From positions 38,635,965 to 38,699,964 of the forward strand of contig CM026557.1 of the NCBI GenBank assembly GCA_015143295.1: a DNA stretch of 64,000 nt. The letters run 5' to 3'. The notes beneath the pieces are model-generated. The model saw only the letters and a program-made list of their open reading frames with translations, was not told the DNA's origin and did not search any database. Numbering within the stretch: position 1 is the first letter of the stretch; the number at the start of each line of letters is the position of its first letter. The position numbers and the translations under genes are program-made. Source of the stretch: Tetracentron sinense (Eukaryota; Streptophyta; Magnoliopsida; Trochodendrales; Trochodendraceae). This document shows, in pieces, positions 23,241 to 34,737 of this stretch.

Positions 23241-24089
23241 GGAAAAACCGAACCGCTTCAACGATTATCTCATCTTCGGCATTAAGTCTCACATTATGCG
23301 GATCTGAAATGGCGATAAGACGATTATAGGATCTGCGAGTTATGAAAATACTTGGAATTACTGTCGCCCAAACTGAGCCACTTCACTCTGGATTTTTGGC
23401 GAGCCTCTGATTATACACTTTTGGCGAGGTGAGAGTATTCCAACAACCATCCTCTTTCTGCGTTAGCAAGAGATGTGTCTAGAGGATTAGCACTAATCGT
23501 CGATTGGCAGTCTGCAAGCCGTTGCCAAGCTTCTGAAACCTGAATTTGTAGGTTACTGAATCTTCTCGCTCTCCATCTCTTGAGACAAGCTTTAAATGCC
23601 GTTACTGAATCATCGATGCGGACTCGACGCCCACCTATTTTTTTCTCCTTGATTACTCACTTCATTAGAATAACCCAAGCCTCGTTAACCCCCAAAAGAG
23701 AACAAACGAAGCTCCTGCCACAGAACTCTACGAAGGCTCACATGGTTCAGAGAATAAACAAAAGAAGTAATAAAGGTCTTAGTCGAGGACAAATCAATTA
23801 TGCGGCAGTGAATGGCAAACATTGAAGAAGATTTCAAATTAACTAAGACCTTCTTTGGATTCCACATCATCCACACCCTAGCAGCCGCATCCAAACTATA
23901 GTTATCAAGGTAATCCCAGTTACTATTCAAATCAACGCCTTTCTAACTCTATCAGAATTAACATTCTGAATTTTAGATTCCAAAATCCCGAGCACATCTA
24001 TCTTATGATCGAGGATCAACTTCCGCACTTCAGCTTGCTTAAGAGGATAATTCATACCTCTGACATTCCAGCAAGCTAAGTTATATATT

Positions 24090-24345
24090 CAGACTATTGA
24101 TCGTCATATTCGTGACCTAGAGTGCTCAGAGGTTCTTTTGTGCCACGAGAAGTGAACAAAGTTGTAGATTTTCTATCCAAGATGTGTAATCAGACCAACG
24201 AAATTATGTTGGCTCCGGAGCTCTTTCCGAGCTTGTTAACTAAGATCGTGCATGATGATGCGAGGGGATGTAAATATATGCGAATGTAATTCTTTTTGGT
24301 GTTTTTGGCAATGCAGGTAGGGGTGCTTTCTTTCTCAAAAAAAAA
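24090..24345 (+). pseudogene. 5'-truncated LINE 3' end with poly(A)
   Basis: The plus-strand reading gives CHEKCTKLVDFLSKMC, matching the end of plant LINE RNase H domains (REVNKVADFLAKM type). A stop follows near 24287, then a short 3' UTR and a 22-base poly(A) at about 24338-24358. It abuts the 5' end of the opposite-strand LINE. Confidence 0.6.
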
Positions 24346-24605
24346 AAAAAAAAAAAAGCTCCACAGATGCCTCCAGCCACTAAGAGATGAAAACTCGACA
24401 AGAAAGCCCCTTCCAATTAAAACAAGTGGAAGAATCCATAAATTCATGTTTTAATTTATAAGGATTGAAGTTGTTTTAGTCTCTGGATTGCATAAAGGAA
24501 TTTTGAGTTTCCTCCACTTTAAGATTTGGACCAAGGAAAAATATTCTTATATTAGGTGTTTCCAGACTGAGAAATGGAAAAAAAGAACATAAATTAGAGG
24601 GCTTG

Positions 24606-24859
24606 AAGTGCAGGAGATTATCGATACCAAAAAAAAAAAAAAAAGGAAATAGTTAACAGACCCATGAATTCCATTTCGAAACCTAAGGCATCTACCTATT
24701 GGTGGATACCTCCTCTTAAATGCTCACCAGAGTAGGTGGATGCCTTAGGTTTTGAAGTTGGTGAGCATTTAAGAGGGGGGCATCAAGATGCCTTAGGTTT
24801 TGAAATGGAATTCATGGGTACGTCTATCACTACTAAAAAAAAAAAAAGTGCAGGAGATT
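24606..24859 (+). mobile_element. Retroposed fold-back unit with 14-bp target duplications
   Basis: AAGTGCAGGAGATT occurs at 24606-24619 and 24846-24859, and the unit between ends in poly(A) (about 24833-24847). The centre, 24659-24820, is a near-perfect inverted repeat: ACCCATGAATTCC arms, GAAACCTAAGGCATC arms, AAATGCTCACC arms. GATGCCTTAGGTTTTGAA also occurs twice directly. The long duplication plus poly(A) indicates LINE-type retroposition of a hairpin RNA. Confidence 0.65.
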
Positions 24860-24939
24860 GTCAGGCTTTTTGAACCCTCAGTTGAGCCCTTTCACCTTGT
24901 CACAGCCCAAGCTCCAAGGCTCCATTATCCCTACAAGAG

Positions 24940-25231
24940 GGCTACAGATTCTCTCTAGGAGGTGCCAGAAAAGTGCTCTCGGGCTACCACAAATGAGGCA
25001 ACACTTGGCTGGAGAATGGGGAGAAGTCATTTCATTTTCTCCCCATGATTTTGACTTCTCCCCACTTGATATCTCTCCCCCTTTTCTTACCATTTTCTCA
25101 CCACATGTTGCATAATGGCTGGAGAAGTCAAAATCATAGAGAGCATGAATTGACTTCTCCAGCCAAGCGTCGCCTCATTTGTGGTAGCCCGAGAGCACTT
25201 TTAAGGCACCTGCCAGAGAGAATCCAAAGCC
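24940..25231. mobile_element. MULE-type MITE, copy 1
   Basis: Inverted ends GGCTACAGATTCTCTCTAGG and the reverse complement of GCCAGAGAGAATCCAAAGCC. Inner arms GTGCTCTCGGGCTACCACAA recur inverted. Flanks CTACAAGAG and CTACGGGAG form a 9-bp duplication with two mismatches. The centre carries GGAGAAGTCATTTCATTTTC and GACTTCTCC words, shared with 35786-36059, 36381-36497 and 49449-49729. Confidence 0.8.
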
Positions 25232-25239
25232 CTACGGGA

Positions 25240-25854
25240 GATACCATCTTAGTTGTCTATAATAATGAATGGTTGAGGATTAGGGGAATTGCTGGATTTA
25301 TTTATTGCTCAGCAAACCCATCTACTCTATCCCTCTTTTGGGTTTTGATAGGAGAAGATAAGAAAGGGAGAAGAAAGTGGAGAAGGGGCATTTTTGTCTT
25401 TTTATCGTACTTTTTGCTTTTAATTGAATTTTTGTTAAATTTGGTGTATATCAGTAAATTTTGGGGTACACCTAGCACCATCCTAAATCTAATACCAAAG
25501 ACTTGTGTGTATTTTCAAAAGCATCAGTAAGAGTCACTTTTGTAATTGTGGAAAGAAATTAATACCAAAATTCTTAGTAGGTACTAATTTGCTCTCTAAA
25601 TTAATGCTAAAGATAATTAGGGTTTTTAAAAAAGTAGAAGACAATTAACATTAGGGACACATGTCTCAGTATAAAAATAATGAAGGGTCCCTTTAGACAA
25701 TTTGCTCCATTTTTTTTTATTGGTAAATAACATACAATTTTTTGTTTTTGTTTTTTGGAACTCGGGGTGTCCCCAATGAAAGTATGCCTCTTTTTAATTT
25801 TAGAAAAACAGTTCTTGGGGGGCATACATCGAATCCCAAGATCTGACTAAGATT
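25240..25854. other. Non-coding stretch
   Basis: AT-rich; open frames here have no recognisable domains. Nothing assigned. Confidence 0.3.
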
Positions 25855-25856
25855 CT

Positions 25857-27945
25857 AATTGATTTTATTCAATGAGAGTAAAAATCACAATACTTTTGCG
25901 ACTTTGAAATTGTTAAGTCAAATCCACGATAAAAGCTATACCGGCAAAACTTCACAAGTGCCAAGTCTCCTTCGCAATCCACACGGACCTTCTTTTTCTT
26001 TAAAGCTTTCTCTAATGGAAGCTAATGGCCCTTCCAAAAATTCCAGCACTTTATTATTGATTAAAAGATCCAATCTTTATATTCAAGAATGAGTTCTTGA
26101 ATCTCTTCTTAATATTCAAAGCTAAAACACAAGAATGGAGAAGAAAATGGGAAAGGGGGCTGACCGTACACCACAAGGATAGGGAGAGAGGGGCGTGAGA
26201 TTGAGAAGAGGAGAGGGATTTCCAAATCTGGAAATTTCTGGAAAAATAATAATGTCCCAAAGCCTGGGACGTCCTCTCTTTAAATAGGCTACCTTGGGTT
26301 GGTTGCAACCCAAGTTTCCACTTTCTAATCCAATTAGAATTCCTTAAATTAGTTTCCTATTTAGTTTCTCCATAATTAATTAGGAATAATAAAAAATAGA
26401 AACTAATCTTATCTTTTAGTAACTAACTAATCATATCCTTATTCTAATCCAATTAGGATTCCTTGATTAGCAAGAAACTAGAAGAATCCTTATCCAACAA
26501 GGAATCTTTAATTAGTAACTAACTAACCAACCTTATCCAATAAGTAGTTTAGTTAATTAGAAACTAATTCAATATAATAACAATTATTATATCCATCTTG
26601 AAGTGGGCATCCCACCCTAGGTGGGCCCCACTCCAACATGCCATATCATGGGTTCTTAACCCTTTGGTCATTTTTATTATTCTTTTAAAATATTCCCCAA
26701 TGGGTCCTACCCATTTGGTTTTTCACATCTAATGTGATCCCACCTTTTAGAGCTTCACTATATCATATAGTGATTTCTTAGAGAAATAAATTAATTTAAG
26801 AAAGTCCTTGTGTGTGGGATCTAAAGGGATCTCCTATTTCCGGTTGTGGGACCAAGTACTCAACCTTTTGGTTAAAGCATTGTTACTAGGAAACAATTTT
26901 CCTACACTCCATTAGGATAATAAAATGTTATCTATATCCCTAGACTTCCACCAATCACAATTAATGTCCATTAACACAATGTGATTAACCCCCAGAAAAT
27001 AGAGAATTACTTGCAGGTATTTCTATCTCAAGATTTGTTTACAGATGCGTCCCTTCACTTCCAATATTGTTGTAAGCTTACGAGACAATATCTAATACTG
27101 TCTTTAATCCCTGGCTTATATTGAGAACCTATTCTCTTTGATATTTTTAGTCAAACTTGGACTTGCAAAACATTTTTAAAAATTCTTTAAAAGAAATAAT
27201 AATTATTATTACATTTCTTTTATACAGAAAATAAATTCCTCGATAAAACCATTTCATTGATAAATATCAGCGCTGGGTTTTTCAAGTCCGGTTTTGACAA
27301 GTATCAACTCAATATTATTTACTCTGTAAGAGTAGTGGAATCCTTGTCGAGTGTACACACACTTCTTCCAGTACAGCGTACATAACCCAACGAGCCCGTA
27401 TTTAGTCCGGTGTGTTGGACATTGACGATTGGCTACATCAAAGCTACATAGGCAAATGCTAGAGAAGATGTCGATCTCTCAGGTTAAGGACAATCTGTCA
27501 AATGGACTACCCTAAATATAAAGACAGTATATTTCTAAGGGTATCCACTGAGTGATCAAGTTGCAATATAAGTACTTCTTACTTATATCCACATCTTAGT
27601 CAAGAGACCATTCTCTCAGTGATTGAGATTCATCACTCCATCATATGGAACTAACAATGTGTAAGTTATTAGGAATACATTGTCCAGATGCATCCTGATT
27701 AACTTATAACAATTTTAGGTCTACAAGGAACCGGAAAAACCATATCTCCTTAGCAATCAATTATCAACTAATTGAATGGTTTTCCTACAATGTTACCTAA
27801 GGGACAAAGTAGTCTCATCTAATGAGATACTTTCGATATATTACCTAATGTAGAAGACAATGTGTGAATGTAAAATATGCATTTATTGATTTAAAAATAG
27901 ATAAATACAATTCTGGAATGGCTTTGTGGGCATACATGTCTAACA
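25857..27945 (-). mobile_element. Copia-like LTR or LTR remnant (about 2.1 kb)
   Basis: On the minus strand it begins TGTTAGACATGTATGCCC, a common start for long plant copia LTRs. It contains a TATA-like CCTATTTAAAGAG near 26285 and ends somewhere near 25857. No 5-bp target duplication or PBS was found, so the 3' boundary is approximate. There are no conserved frames. The internal repeat TAATCCAATTAGRATTCCTT occurs at about 26325 and 26445. Confidence 0.45.
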
Positions 27946-28440
27946 CCCAACCCTTTGGGTTAGGACTAATCCCCGAGGGTGCGACGTGAACCCGCAACTC
28001 ACCACACCAAGTAAGTCTGGGTAAACCCGTGCAGGGCTGGCTCCAAAGGGGGAGTGAGAAATGGAACCGAGGATCTCCTAAATTTTTGTATGCCAAATGT
28101 TGAGAGTCAATCCCTGTTTAATTTGCTTTAAGAGATGGTTGCCCCAAAGCATTTTCCCTATTGACACATTCGATTACAACCTTTGAATTACCTTTAGCTG
28201 GCTGCTAATTTTGTTTGGCCAATTGAATGCCTCAGAGTGCTGCATGCCCCTCTACTACTAAGCTGTCTAACATCCTATCTTATTATAGCTTTTCCTGCTC
28301 TTCTTTTGGACCCATCAAAGTTCAATTTGACTTTTCTTTTGGGCAGGGAGGTGCCTCCCATCCTACTCCTACCAACCATTATCCATTCGTTACTGTGTTT
28401 TTTTTTTTTCCGCCTTAAGGGATAGTCGAAAGACACATAC

Positions 28441-28545
28441 ATGATCAAACTTAGGGTAACCGCTGAGGTGCCATAAGAGTAAACCCATACAATCAACACA
28501 CACATGATCAGATCAGACTTAGGGTAACCCCTAAGGTGCCCCGAG
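28441..28545 (+). repeat. Tandem direct repeat
   Basis: ATGATCAAACTTAGGGTAAC is repeated about 70 bp later as CAGACTTAGGGTAACCCCTA. Both copies run into AGGTGCC. Confidence 0.7.
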
Positions 28546-28665
28546 GGTGTAGCCCAATGGTCACTTGGATGAACCGTAAACCCGGAGGTCTCGAGTTTGA
28601 TTCGTAGCTCCCCTCACTAACAATTGCATGGGTGGGGGAATAAAAAGGTAAACATATATATTTCT
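28545..28665 (+). mobile_element. tRNA-derived SINE head
   Basis: A box GTGTAGCCCAATGGTCA (28547-28563) and B box GGTCTCGAGTTTGATTC (28586-28602) have the spacing and wording of plant tRNA-derived SINEs (TAGCCCAATGG; GGTCTCGAGTTCGAATCC). The body after the B box is short. It cannot fold as an intact tRNA. Confidence 0.65.
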
Positions 28666-28840
28666 TTCTTTTAAAAATATGTTCCAACTAAAACACACAT
28701 CACATCAGGAAAGATACAAATATTATTACACAAAATCAAAAAACACTAATCATTTCAGTACTTATGTTTAAAAGGCAAACTAATATTATTTTTAATATAT
28801 TATATACAATTAACAAATATCATAAATAATTGTGTGTGTA

Positions 28841-29215
28841 GAGCTGTCAAATATCTAATAATTATCCGAATAGGTATCCGGCGGAGTGAAATCAAATAGT
28901 AATATTATTATCCGTTTATAATTAGATACGAATACTGATATTGGTATATACGATTCGATAAATATCCGACCGATAATATTATATCTATCTATATATATAT
29001 AATTAACATATTATAAGTTAAAAAAACTAAAATACCCTTAAAGTAATCGAAAAATTCAGATATTATCCAAATATGTATATTTTAATCGAAGTCGGATACA
29101 AATACCATATTTCACTATCCATTGGATATTTATTCAAATTCGGATAGTCGAATATGTAAATAGATACGAATTCAAATACCTTTATCTGATCTGAATTTGT
29201 TACATTGACAATCCT
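28841..29215. mobile_element. TATCCGAAT-rich element, uninterrupted copy
   Basis: Left AGCTGTCAAATATCTAATAA and right ATTTGTTACATTGACAATCC are weak inverted ends. The interior repeats GATATTTAT/ATCCGA/GGATA words. The left half is homologous, in inverse, to 15195-15390. It is followed by a (TG)n tract at 29218-29248. Confidence 0.5.
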
Positions 29216-29884
29216 ATTTGTGTGTGTATATATTTGTGTGTGTGTGTGATTGGGTCGACCCAGGTCGAACATGGGCTTCAATCAACCAAGCCAAAGCCTG
29301 ATCTTAAATTATGCAGGCTTTCATCACTTATTGAGTCCGGCCATAATTTTTTAGGCTTAAAAATTGGTTCAATTTCGGGCGAGTTGGGCTAGCCTAGTCC
29401 ATTGATACCCCTTCCTACAAGAAGCTGATTCAACCTAAACACAACTCAATTTGACTTATTTTCCATCCTAGTTGGAGAACAAGCAATTTTAAAGTAAAAA
29501 TAATATTTTTGAGATTTTAAAATGTTTATGTAAAAATTTAAATGAGATAAATAAAAAGAGTTTAGTGAAAAAATTTGTTAAACTACTCAATTAAGCACAT
29601 ACTTAAATTTGATTGGGCCAAACTATTTAGACCTCAAATCAAACGTTAAGATATGCAAAAAATTATGTTACCAAATGAGCTTAAATACTGAAATTGAGTA
29701 CCAAGGTATATTAAGATCTTCAATTAAGCGTTATTAAATGCTACCTAATTAAGATTTATTTTGGCAAGATTGTGATTGCGATAAAAGAATGTCATAAAGA
29801 TAGTGTAGATAGTCTGTCACTGGGTAGATTAGAGAATGACTCTCGAAAACATTCTTTGCTATTGCACGTGATTATGGGTATGAA

Positions 29885-30115
29885 AATTAAGTCGGTATAT
29901 GGGTACTCCCGAATATACTCTCTAATCCTAACCATTTATAACCAATTGCTAAGTGTCATAACCAATTGCTAAGTGTCAGGATTTGAGTTGGCTTATTTCA
30001 TCTTTTCTAATGCTACATCAGCTCTAATCTAAACCGTTTAATAATTGAGATCAACTGTTAGGATTTGCGAGTATATATGGGAGTACACTTTGGGAGTCCC
30101 TAGACTAATTCATGA
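29885..30115. mobile_element. MITE family C, copy 1
   Basis: Left end GGGTACTCCCGAATATACTC; right end GAGTACACTTTGGGAGTCCC...CTAGACTAATTCAT. It aligns throughout with 42862-43075 (CTAATGC.ACATCA.CTCTAATC, GTTTAATAATT). An internal 20-base segment (CATAACCAATTGCTAAGTGT) is tandemly duplicated only in this copy. Confidence 0.65.
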
Positions 30116-30232
30116 AAATTTACCCACAAAAGAAAAGAAAAGAAAAAAAGGAAAATTCTATCCCCAAATTATGCATACGTGGAATAATAATATTAATATA
30201 AAATTATGTCAGATATTTGATTTGATGCAAGA

Positions 30233-30511
30233 GCAATGATCCTCTCCTCGTCCTCTGGCGAGGAGGGGACTATTGCTCCTTGCCCTCACAAAGCCCCTTT
30301 AATTGCCCTTGAACTATGATTAACAAGCTTTAACCCCTATGATTAATTTTTTAAAGTTTTTTTCCCCTAAAAACCAAGGCTCAATGCTTTAATCTTTGGG
30401 GTTAGTGAATCTTAATCATAATTAAAGAGAGTTAAAAGAGGAGACACGTGGCAAGAAACAGGGGGGAAAAGACACCTTCCTTTGCTCCACCAGGTAGGAG
30501 GTGATTGTATT
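30233..30511. mobile_element. MITE, AATAATCACCTCC-end subfamily
   Basis: Left end CAATGATCCTCTCCTCG followed by the hairpin CCTC...CTGGCGAGG. Right end GTAGGAGGTGATTGTATT. The interior contains AACTATGATTAACAAGC, AAAAACCAAGG, GGTTAGTGAATCTTAATC and GAGACACGTGGCA, the common MITE core. Confidence 0.6.
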
Positions 30512-31086
30512 CGTTAATTTTGTTTGGTTAAACACACTAATTCGGTTGTGGGCCGACCTTGGTCTGACCCTAATCTTTAAGGGTAGGGCTTGGGCCTAAC
30601 TAGTTTAGGTCATATGAAGGCTAGGGTCAGGCTAAGGCCTCACCCGTTGAATGAGACTGCCCTACCTGAGATGATCCTAAATCCTAACCATGCAGCATTC
30701 TTTCTTATGGGAAATGGATAATGATAGCACCACTTAATTTCTTTTTAAGACACTCTTTTTTTTAATGGGATAAAGTGTTAAGAGTAAAACATGTGTCTTT
30801 TTTTTTTTAATGGAGGATAATAATGCGTGTTTTTCTCTTAAGAAAAAAAGTGAGTTCAAAAAAAAGTAAAGCTAGCATTACCCATGAAAAAAAAGACATG
30901 ATTTGATATATCTTTAGTCTCAAGATGATTGCATTGCGGAAACATTGAGAAGGAAAGGTTGATGCCTCAAAAGTAACAGAACTGTACACCTGTTATAAAT
31001 GGTGAGAGGAGATATATTCATTTCACAACCACCAAAAACAAAAGGTAATTCAACGAGAGACCAATGTCTCGAAACAGTGCAGTCCA

Positions 31087-31396
31087 TCAAACTCCGGTAA
31101 TAACCCCAGCCGACTCCTGTGACTTCCTAACCACGGTGGCTCGAGGCGAGCTCTTCTCTTCTTTCTTCTCCTTCACCGCCATTGTTATTGGTGTCAACTT
31201 CATTGTTAGTGCCCTTGCTTCACTCTCTTTCTCAATACACACATCACGCATACGCTGAAATATTCAATACCCATGAATTTAAATCAGCAAAAAATAAAAT
31301 AAAAATCCAGAGACAATCAAGAAAATTAAAATGCAGATAAATGAATACCTCGTGGGCATAGACTGCCATAGCAGCGAGATACGTAGATGTAGACAT
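31087..31396 (-). CDS. Putative small two-exon gene, 71-aa protein of unknown function
   Basis: Exon 1 is 31396-31349 (16 codons, MSTSTYLAAMAVYAHE). Exon 2 is 31254-31087 (55 codons plus stop, starting RMRDVCIEKESEAR and ending GVITGV). The 94-bp intron has a GAG/gtattc donor and a tttcag acceptor, phase 0. A strong minus-strand TATA box (TATAAAAA) lies about 90 bp upstream of the ATG. The protein is hydrophilic and rich in K/E, with a central KEKKEEK, and has no visible signal peptide or membrane segment. I do not recognise the family. Support is the clean splice pair, the in-frame join and the promoter; against it are the small size and the transposon-rich surroundings. The plus-strand frame across 31064-31258 is its antisense shadow. 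Confidence 0.45.
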
Positions 31397-31482
31397 TTGG
31401 ATGGATTCTCAAAGGAACAAAAAACCCTTTTAACTGTTAAAAGAAGGGCGTGGAGTTGAGGGTAAAGGATTAATGGGAGCAG

Positions 31483-31490
31483 TTTTTATA
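31483..31490 (-). promoter_or_regulatory. TATA box of the small 71-aa gene
   Basis: TATAAAAA on the minus strand, followed by a C/T-rich leader of about 85 bases before the ATG at 31396. Confidence 0.5.
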
Positions 31491-31499
31491 GAGAGGGAA

Positions 31500-32304
31500 A
31501 GGGATAGTCCTTAGGCCAATGTTCTCTCTCTTTCGCTCTAGAAAAATACGGAGAGGCTGGTCTACACTCTGCAGTGCTACAAAATGTGGGTCAATGACCG
31601 TTAGTAATGACAGTTATGTTAGTTGGATATGGGAGATAACCATCTGTTGTCAAATCCATGGGATAGGAATCACCCATCAGTCCTTGCCGTTTGGGTTGAT
31701 ACAATGGTGTGGAAGCTTAATAAGTAGGGATGACAATTATGGGCCAATTTCGGGCCTCAAAAACCATCTTGTAAAGGGATTGGGCTCAAGCTGGGCCTAT
31801 TAAAAATCACAAAACCCTAACTAATAAATCTTTTAGTATGCAAGAAGGAACCAAATCTAACCATCGGGTTAAGTTTACCTGCTAGGAGTGGAAACGGGCT
31901 GGTTGATTTTTTTAGGTATTATCACTTGTTTAGGTTAGTTGTTAGATTAGTACAAATAGTGGACCTCTCAACTGTTACACTGTCTGCTCCTAAAAAGGAA
32001 CATACGTCCAATTACCACTGAAGCAAGCCAGAAACGTAACGGGTTGGTTGGTTGATGCTGAGAAAGGCCAAACTCTGGCCTAGGGGGAATGCACTTAATC
32101 TAAATCCAACACGTCTATAAATGAACCGAAATAAGTAAGACTGAATCAATCCAATAGAAAACATCTTAACCCTTGCTGCCCACGAATAAAGGTCTCCGTA
32201 GCCAAAGCCTACAAAGAAACAATAAGCTCCTTACACATGAAAAAGTTGTCAATACGTGCTCTGCCCAAAGAAAACTTCTCATCACTTCTTATATTTAAAT
32301 ATCA
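31500..32304. other. Intergenic, no feature recognised
   Basis: Contains a 94-codon open frame (31519-31803) with no domain signature, judged to be chance. Confidence 0.3.
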
Positions 32305-34012
32305 CTAGTAGGGGCTTGCACGTGCAAAGCATGAAGAAAAAAATTCCAACTAAGTCATTAAGAAAGTCTTACCAAAGGAAAAAAAACATAAGAAATAAGA
32401 TCATTTAGCATCTAAAGGTGGGTTTAATTAGATTTGTTGTCAACAGGAGACAAGTTAAAAAACAATTCTATAACCTATATTATATAAAAAGATGATAGTT
32501 CCTAAGTTCCAAGAGGTTTTATCCAAAAATAATAATAATCTCAATAGTTATGATCCAGAAAATGGTTTATCCAATAAAGAGGTATTCTTTTTGTGTGGAA
32601 GTTAATGACATTAAAGATCTATCAGTTACGCATAAACCGAACACCCCCTCTTACCAAAACCCTAAAATGGGATAATCAAAATCAAAACATCGCATCAGCA
32701 GTTCGATTTTCGATTGAACCCAACTGTGGATAACACATTTAAAGAGCATTCAATCACTTTCTTAATGAATATACTCTCCTAAATCACGTACAACCCATCA
32801 AGAACGCATGGTCGCCCACAACCCAAAAGAAAACACCTCGAATCCAACTCATACAGTTCCAAGGTACATATGCAATGCAACCCAATCTCGGATTTAGTAA
32901 ATATCAATAGATACTCAATGAAAGAACAACAAAAGATACACCATGAAACAAATCTAAACAATATAATTTTCTTTCTAAACAATATCTAATATCACAAATC
33001 GAATCAACAAAAATATTAGATGCTTACATCGATTTAATTCTATACGAACATGGAAAAAAAAACATAAGGTTTTAGAAACCTAATCAGCTCAAAGACCCTA
33101 ATTTCAACTATTTAATTGAAGGAAACCAAAAACAACAAAACGAACTCACCTCCAATTCAAGCCGAATAAATTAGTTTTCTCAGCACAGACCTTCAATCCA
33201 AATAAAGAAGAAGTAGAAGATAGAAAATATAATCTTTAGAGAGCGTGTTCGAGAAGCTGCAAATCAAATATGAGAGAGATAAAATCAAAACGGTAGATGG
33301 CATGCCGTTATATAAACAGTCCCTGAGCATTAAACATCGAGTAACTTTAGATGATGGATTGCAATCCAACTGTTATAATTGTTCTTACTTTCATTGAAAA
33401 TTGTATATAAGACCTCTCTGAAGTCCCAAAGGAAAAATAAGAGAATATGAAGAAAAGAGAGAGCAGTGATACAATGCTTCATCTTTGTCATCTCTAAGTA
33501 AATCAACCACACCCATCTTTCATATGAGCGTCCATGTTAAAGAGAGGAAACAACTTTGCGGTGGTTATGCCGAATGAATTAGTGGTGAAAAAAGTGAGAA
33601 AAATGTTAATACATACTTTGGTTTGAAAGGATAAGAATAATGAAGGAAAGTAATAAAAGCTGAGAGGGAAAACAATGGAGAAAGAGTAAGCTAGTGGAAG
33701 CATTGTGGCTGGACGCATAGCGCATGCAGCGGTGAAATGGTGGCAGTGTCGAGTTAATGGTGGTTTTTTTTTTCAATTATTATTGCTGTTGCATGGGATA
33801 AGGATTAATGATAAGGTAAGAGAATTTTTTTTTACCTCTTTCGTGGTTTTTTTGTTTTACACGGCTGTTGATTGTTTTATACAGATGTTGGATAAGGATT
33901 AATGATAAGGATGAAGTTTTAACATAAAAAAAAAAAGGACATTTTGGGAAAATAAAAAGTCCAGGTTTGGAACTTAGCGAACTATCCTCTTTTTATATAT
34001 ATAGGTTATAGA
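32305..34012 (-). mobile_element. Helitron-like element, 1.7 kb, minus orientation
   Basis: On the minus strand it begins TCTATAACCTATATATATAA at 34012. It ends with a TTTGCACGTGCAAG hairpin, then CCCCTACTAG at 32305. It is preceded by A and followed by T, fitting the Helitron A^T target with no duplication. There is no Rep/helicase, so it is non-autonomous. A second 5'-type end in plus orientation lies at 32467 (TCTATAACCTATATTATATA), so two elements of one family are nested or opposed. About 32.6-33.3 kb is possibly captured host sequence. Confidence 0.6.
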
Positions 34013-34052
34013 TTTGGGACATTTTTTTTTTTTTAATATATAGACTAAATCT

Positions 34053-34438
34053 TCTTTATTATTATAATGCGAGAGGCATGCGCGGATGATTTTTCTGAAA
34101 TTTCCAAATTACCCTTATATAAAAACAAAACATTGATTTAATATTTTACTTTAATTCCCAAACTACCCTTGCCTTTGACTTAATGTTTTACTTTAATTCC
34201 TAAACTACCCCTTGCCATTTATCTATTTAGAATCATAGCCAATCGCGATTGACCTTGGGGAGAGTTCAATCACACCCGTGGCTTAACACGTGTCCCTTTT
34301 AATTCCTATTAACTGTGGTTAACTTCTTCCCATTGCTCTCACGTGCATTGCACGTGCCACTAGTGAGTTCAATCGGGTGTCATTAACTCTTAACTCCTTC
34401 CCCTCGCTCTCATGTGCATCGCACGAGCCACCCGCTAG
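34053..34438 (+). mobile_element. Short Helitron-like element with two successive 3' ends
   Basis: 5' end TCTTTATTATTATAATGCG. First 3' end: hairpin ACGTGCATTGCACGT then GCCACTAG (ends 34363). Second 3' end: GTGCATCGCAC then GAGCCACCCGCTAG (ends 34438). Both CTAGs are followed by T. The sequence preceding each is the same (TTAACT.CTTCCC...GCTCTCA), so the terminus was duplicated about 75 bp apart. The 5' third matches 56678-56850. Confidence 0.65.
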
Positions 34439-34737
34439 TTTGAAATAATTAGATAAAAATCATCCAAAAATAATAGTTAATTACTTAATACACATTAAGT
34501 ACATAATAGCATAAGAAGTTACCATAAATTATGGCCTATCGGATTTGTGGAGCTCAAACCCTAACCTGGCCTACACTTTAAAACTTCAACCCTAAGCTGT
34601 CAAAAGCAGTCGGGTCAGATAAGAAATTGCTACCCCTAGCCTAGCAGCTACACCTTTGGCAGGGCCTGTCCTATGTATGGCTTATCGAGTTGGCCAGGCT
34701 CACTGTCAAATAATCAAATGGTTGTATCATTCCAAAC

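Larger units (their letters stand above)
18069..24075 (-). pseudogene. Decayed LINE retrotransposon split by a solo LTR
   Basis: Minus-strand domains appear in order. Endonuclease start at about 24066-23950 (CWNVRGMN, LGILESKI), continuing 23930-23685 (ARVWMMWNP, TSFVYSLNH). Reverse transcriptase at 22943-21990 (KIDLRKAYDTVNW, GLRQGDPLSPF, then FVDD in place of YADD, then KYLGLPL and AWKGKM). RT tail at 19907-19590 (SQVYWTSCFMLPKK, FLWSG, GEGGLAIRRLKDWN). RNase H at 18640-18230 (GWWALNTDRS, GIRGIIRN, REMNRAADFLARWG). The 3' poly(A) appears as poly-T at 18069-18080. Many stops and frameshifts make it inactive. Removing the LTR leaves about 3.9 kb, so it also has internal deletions. Confidence 0.85.

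Noticed and set aside
18069..24075. Active LINE
   Set aside because: Multiple frameshifts and stops, an altered RT motif (FVDD), and an LTR insertion in the RT.
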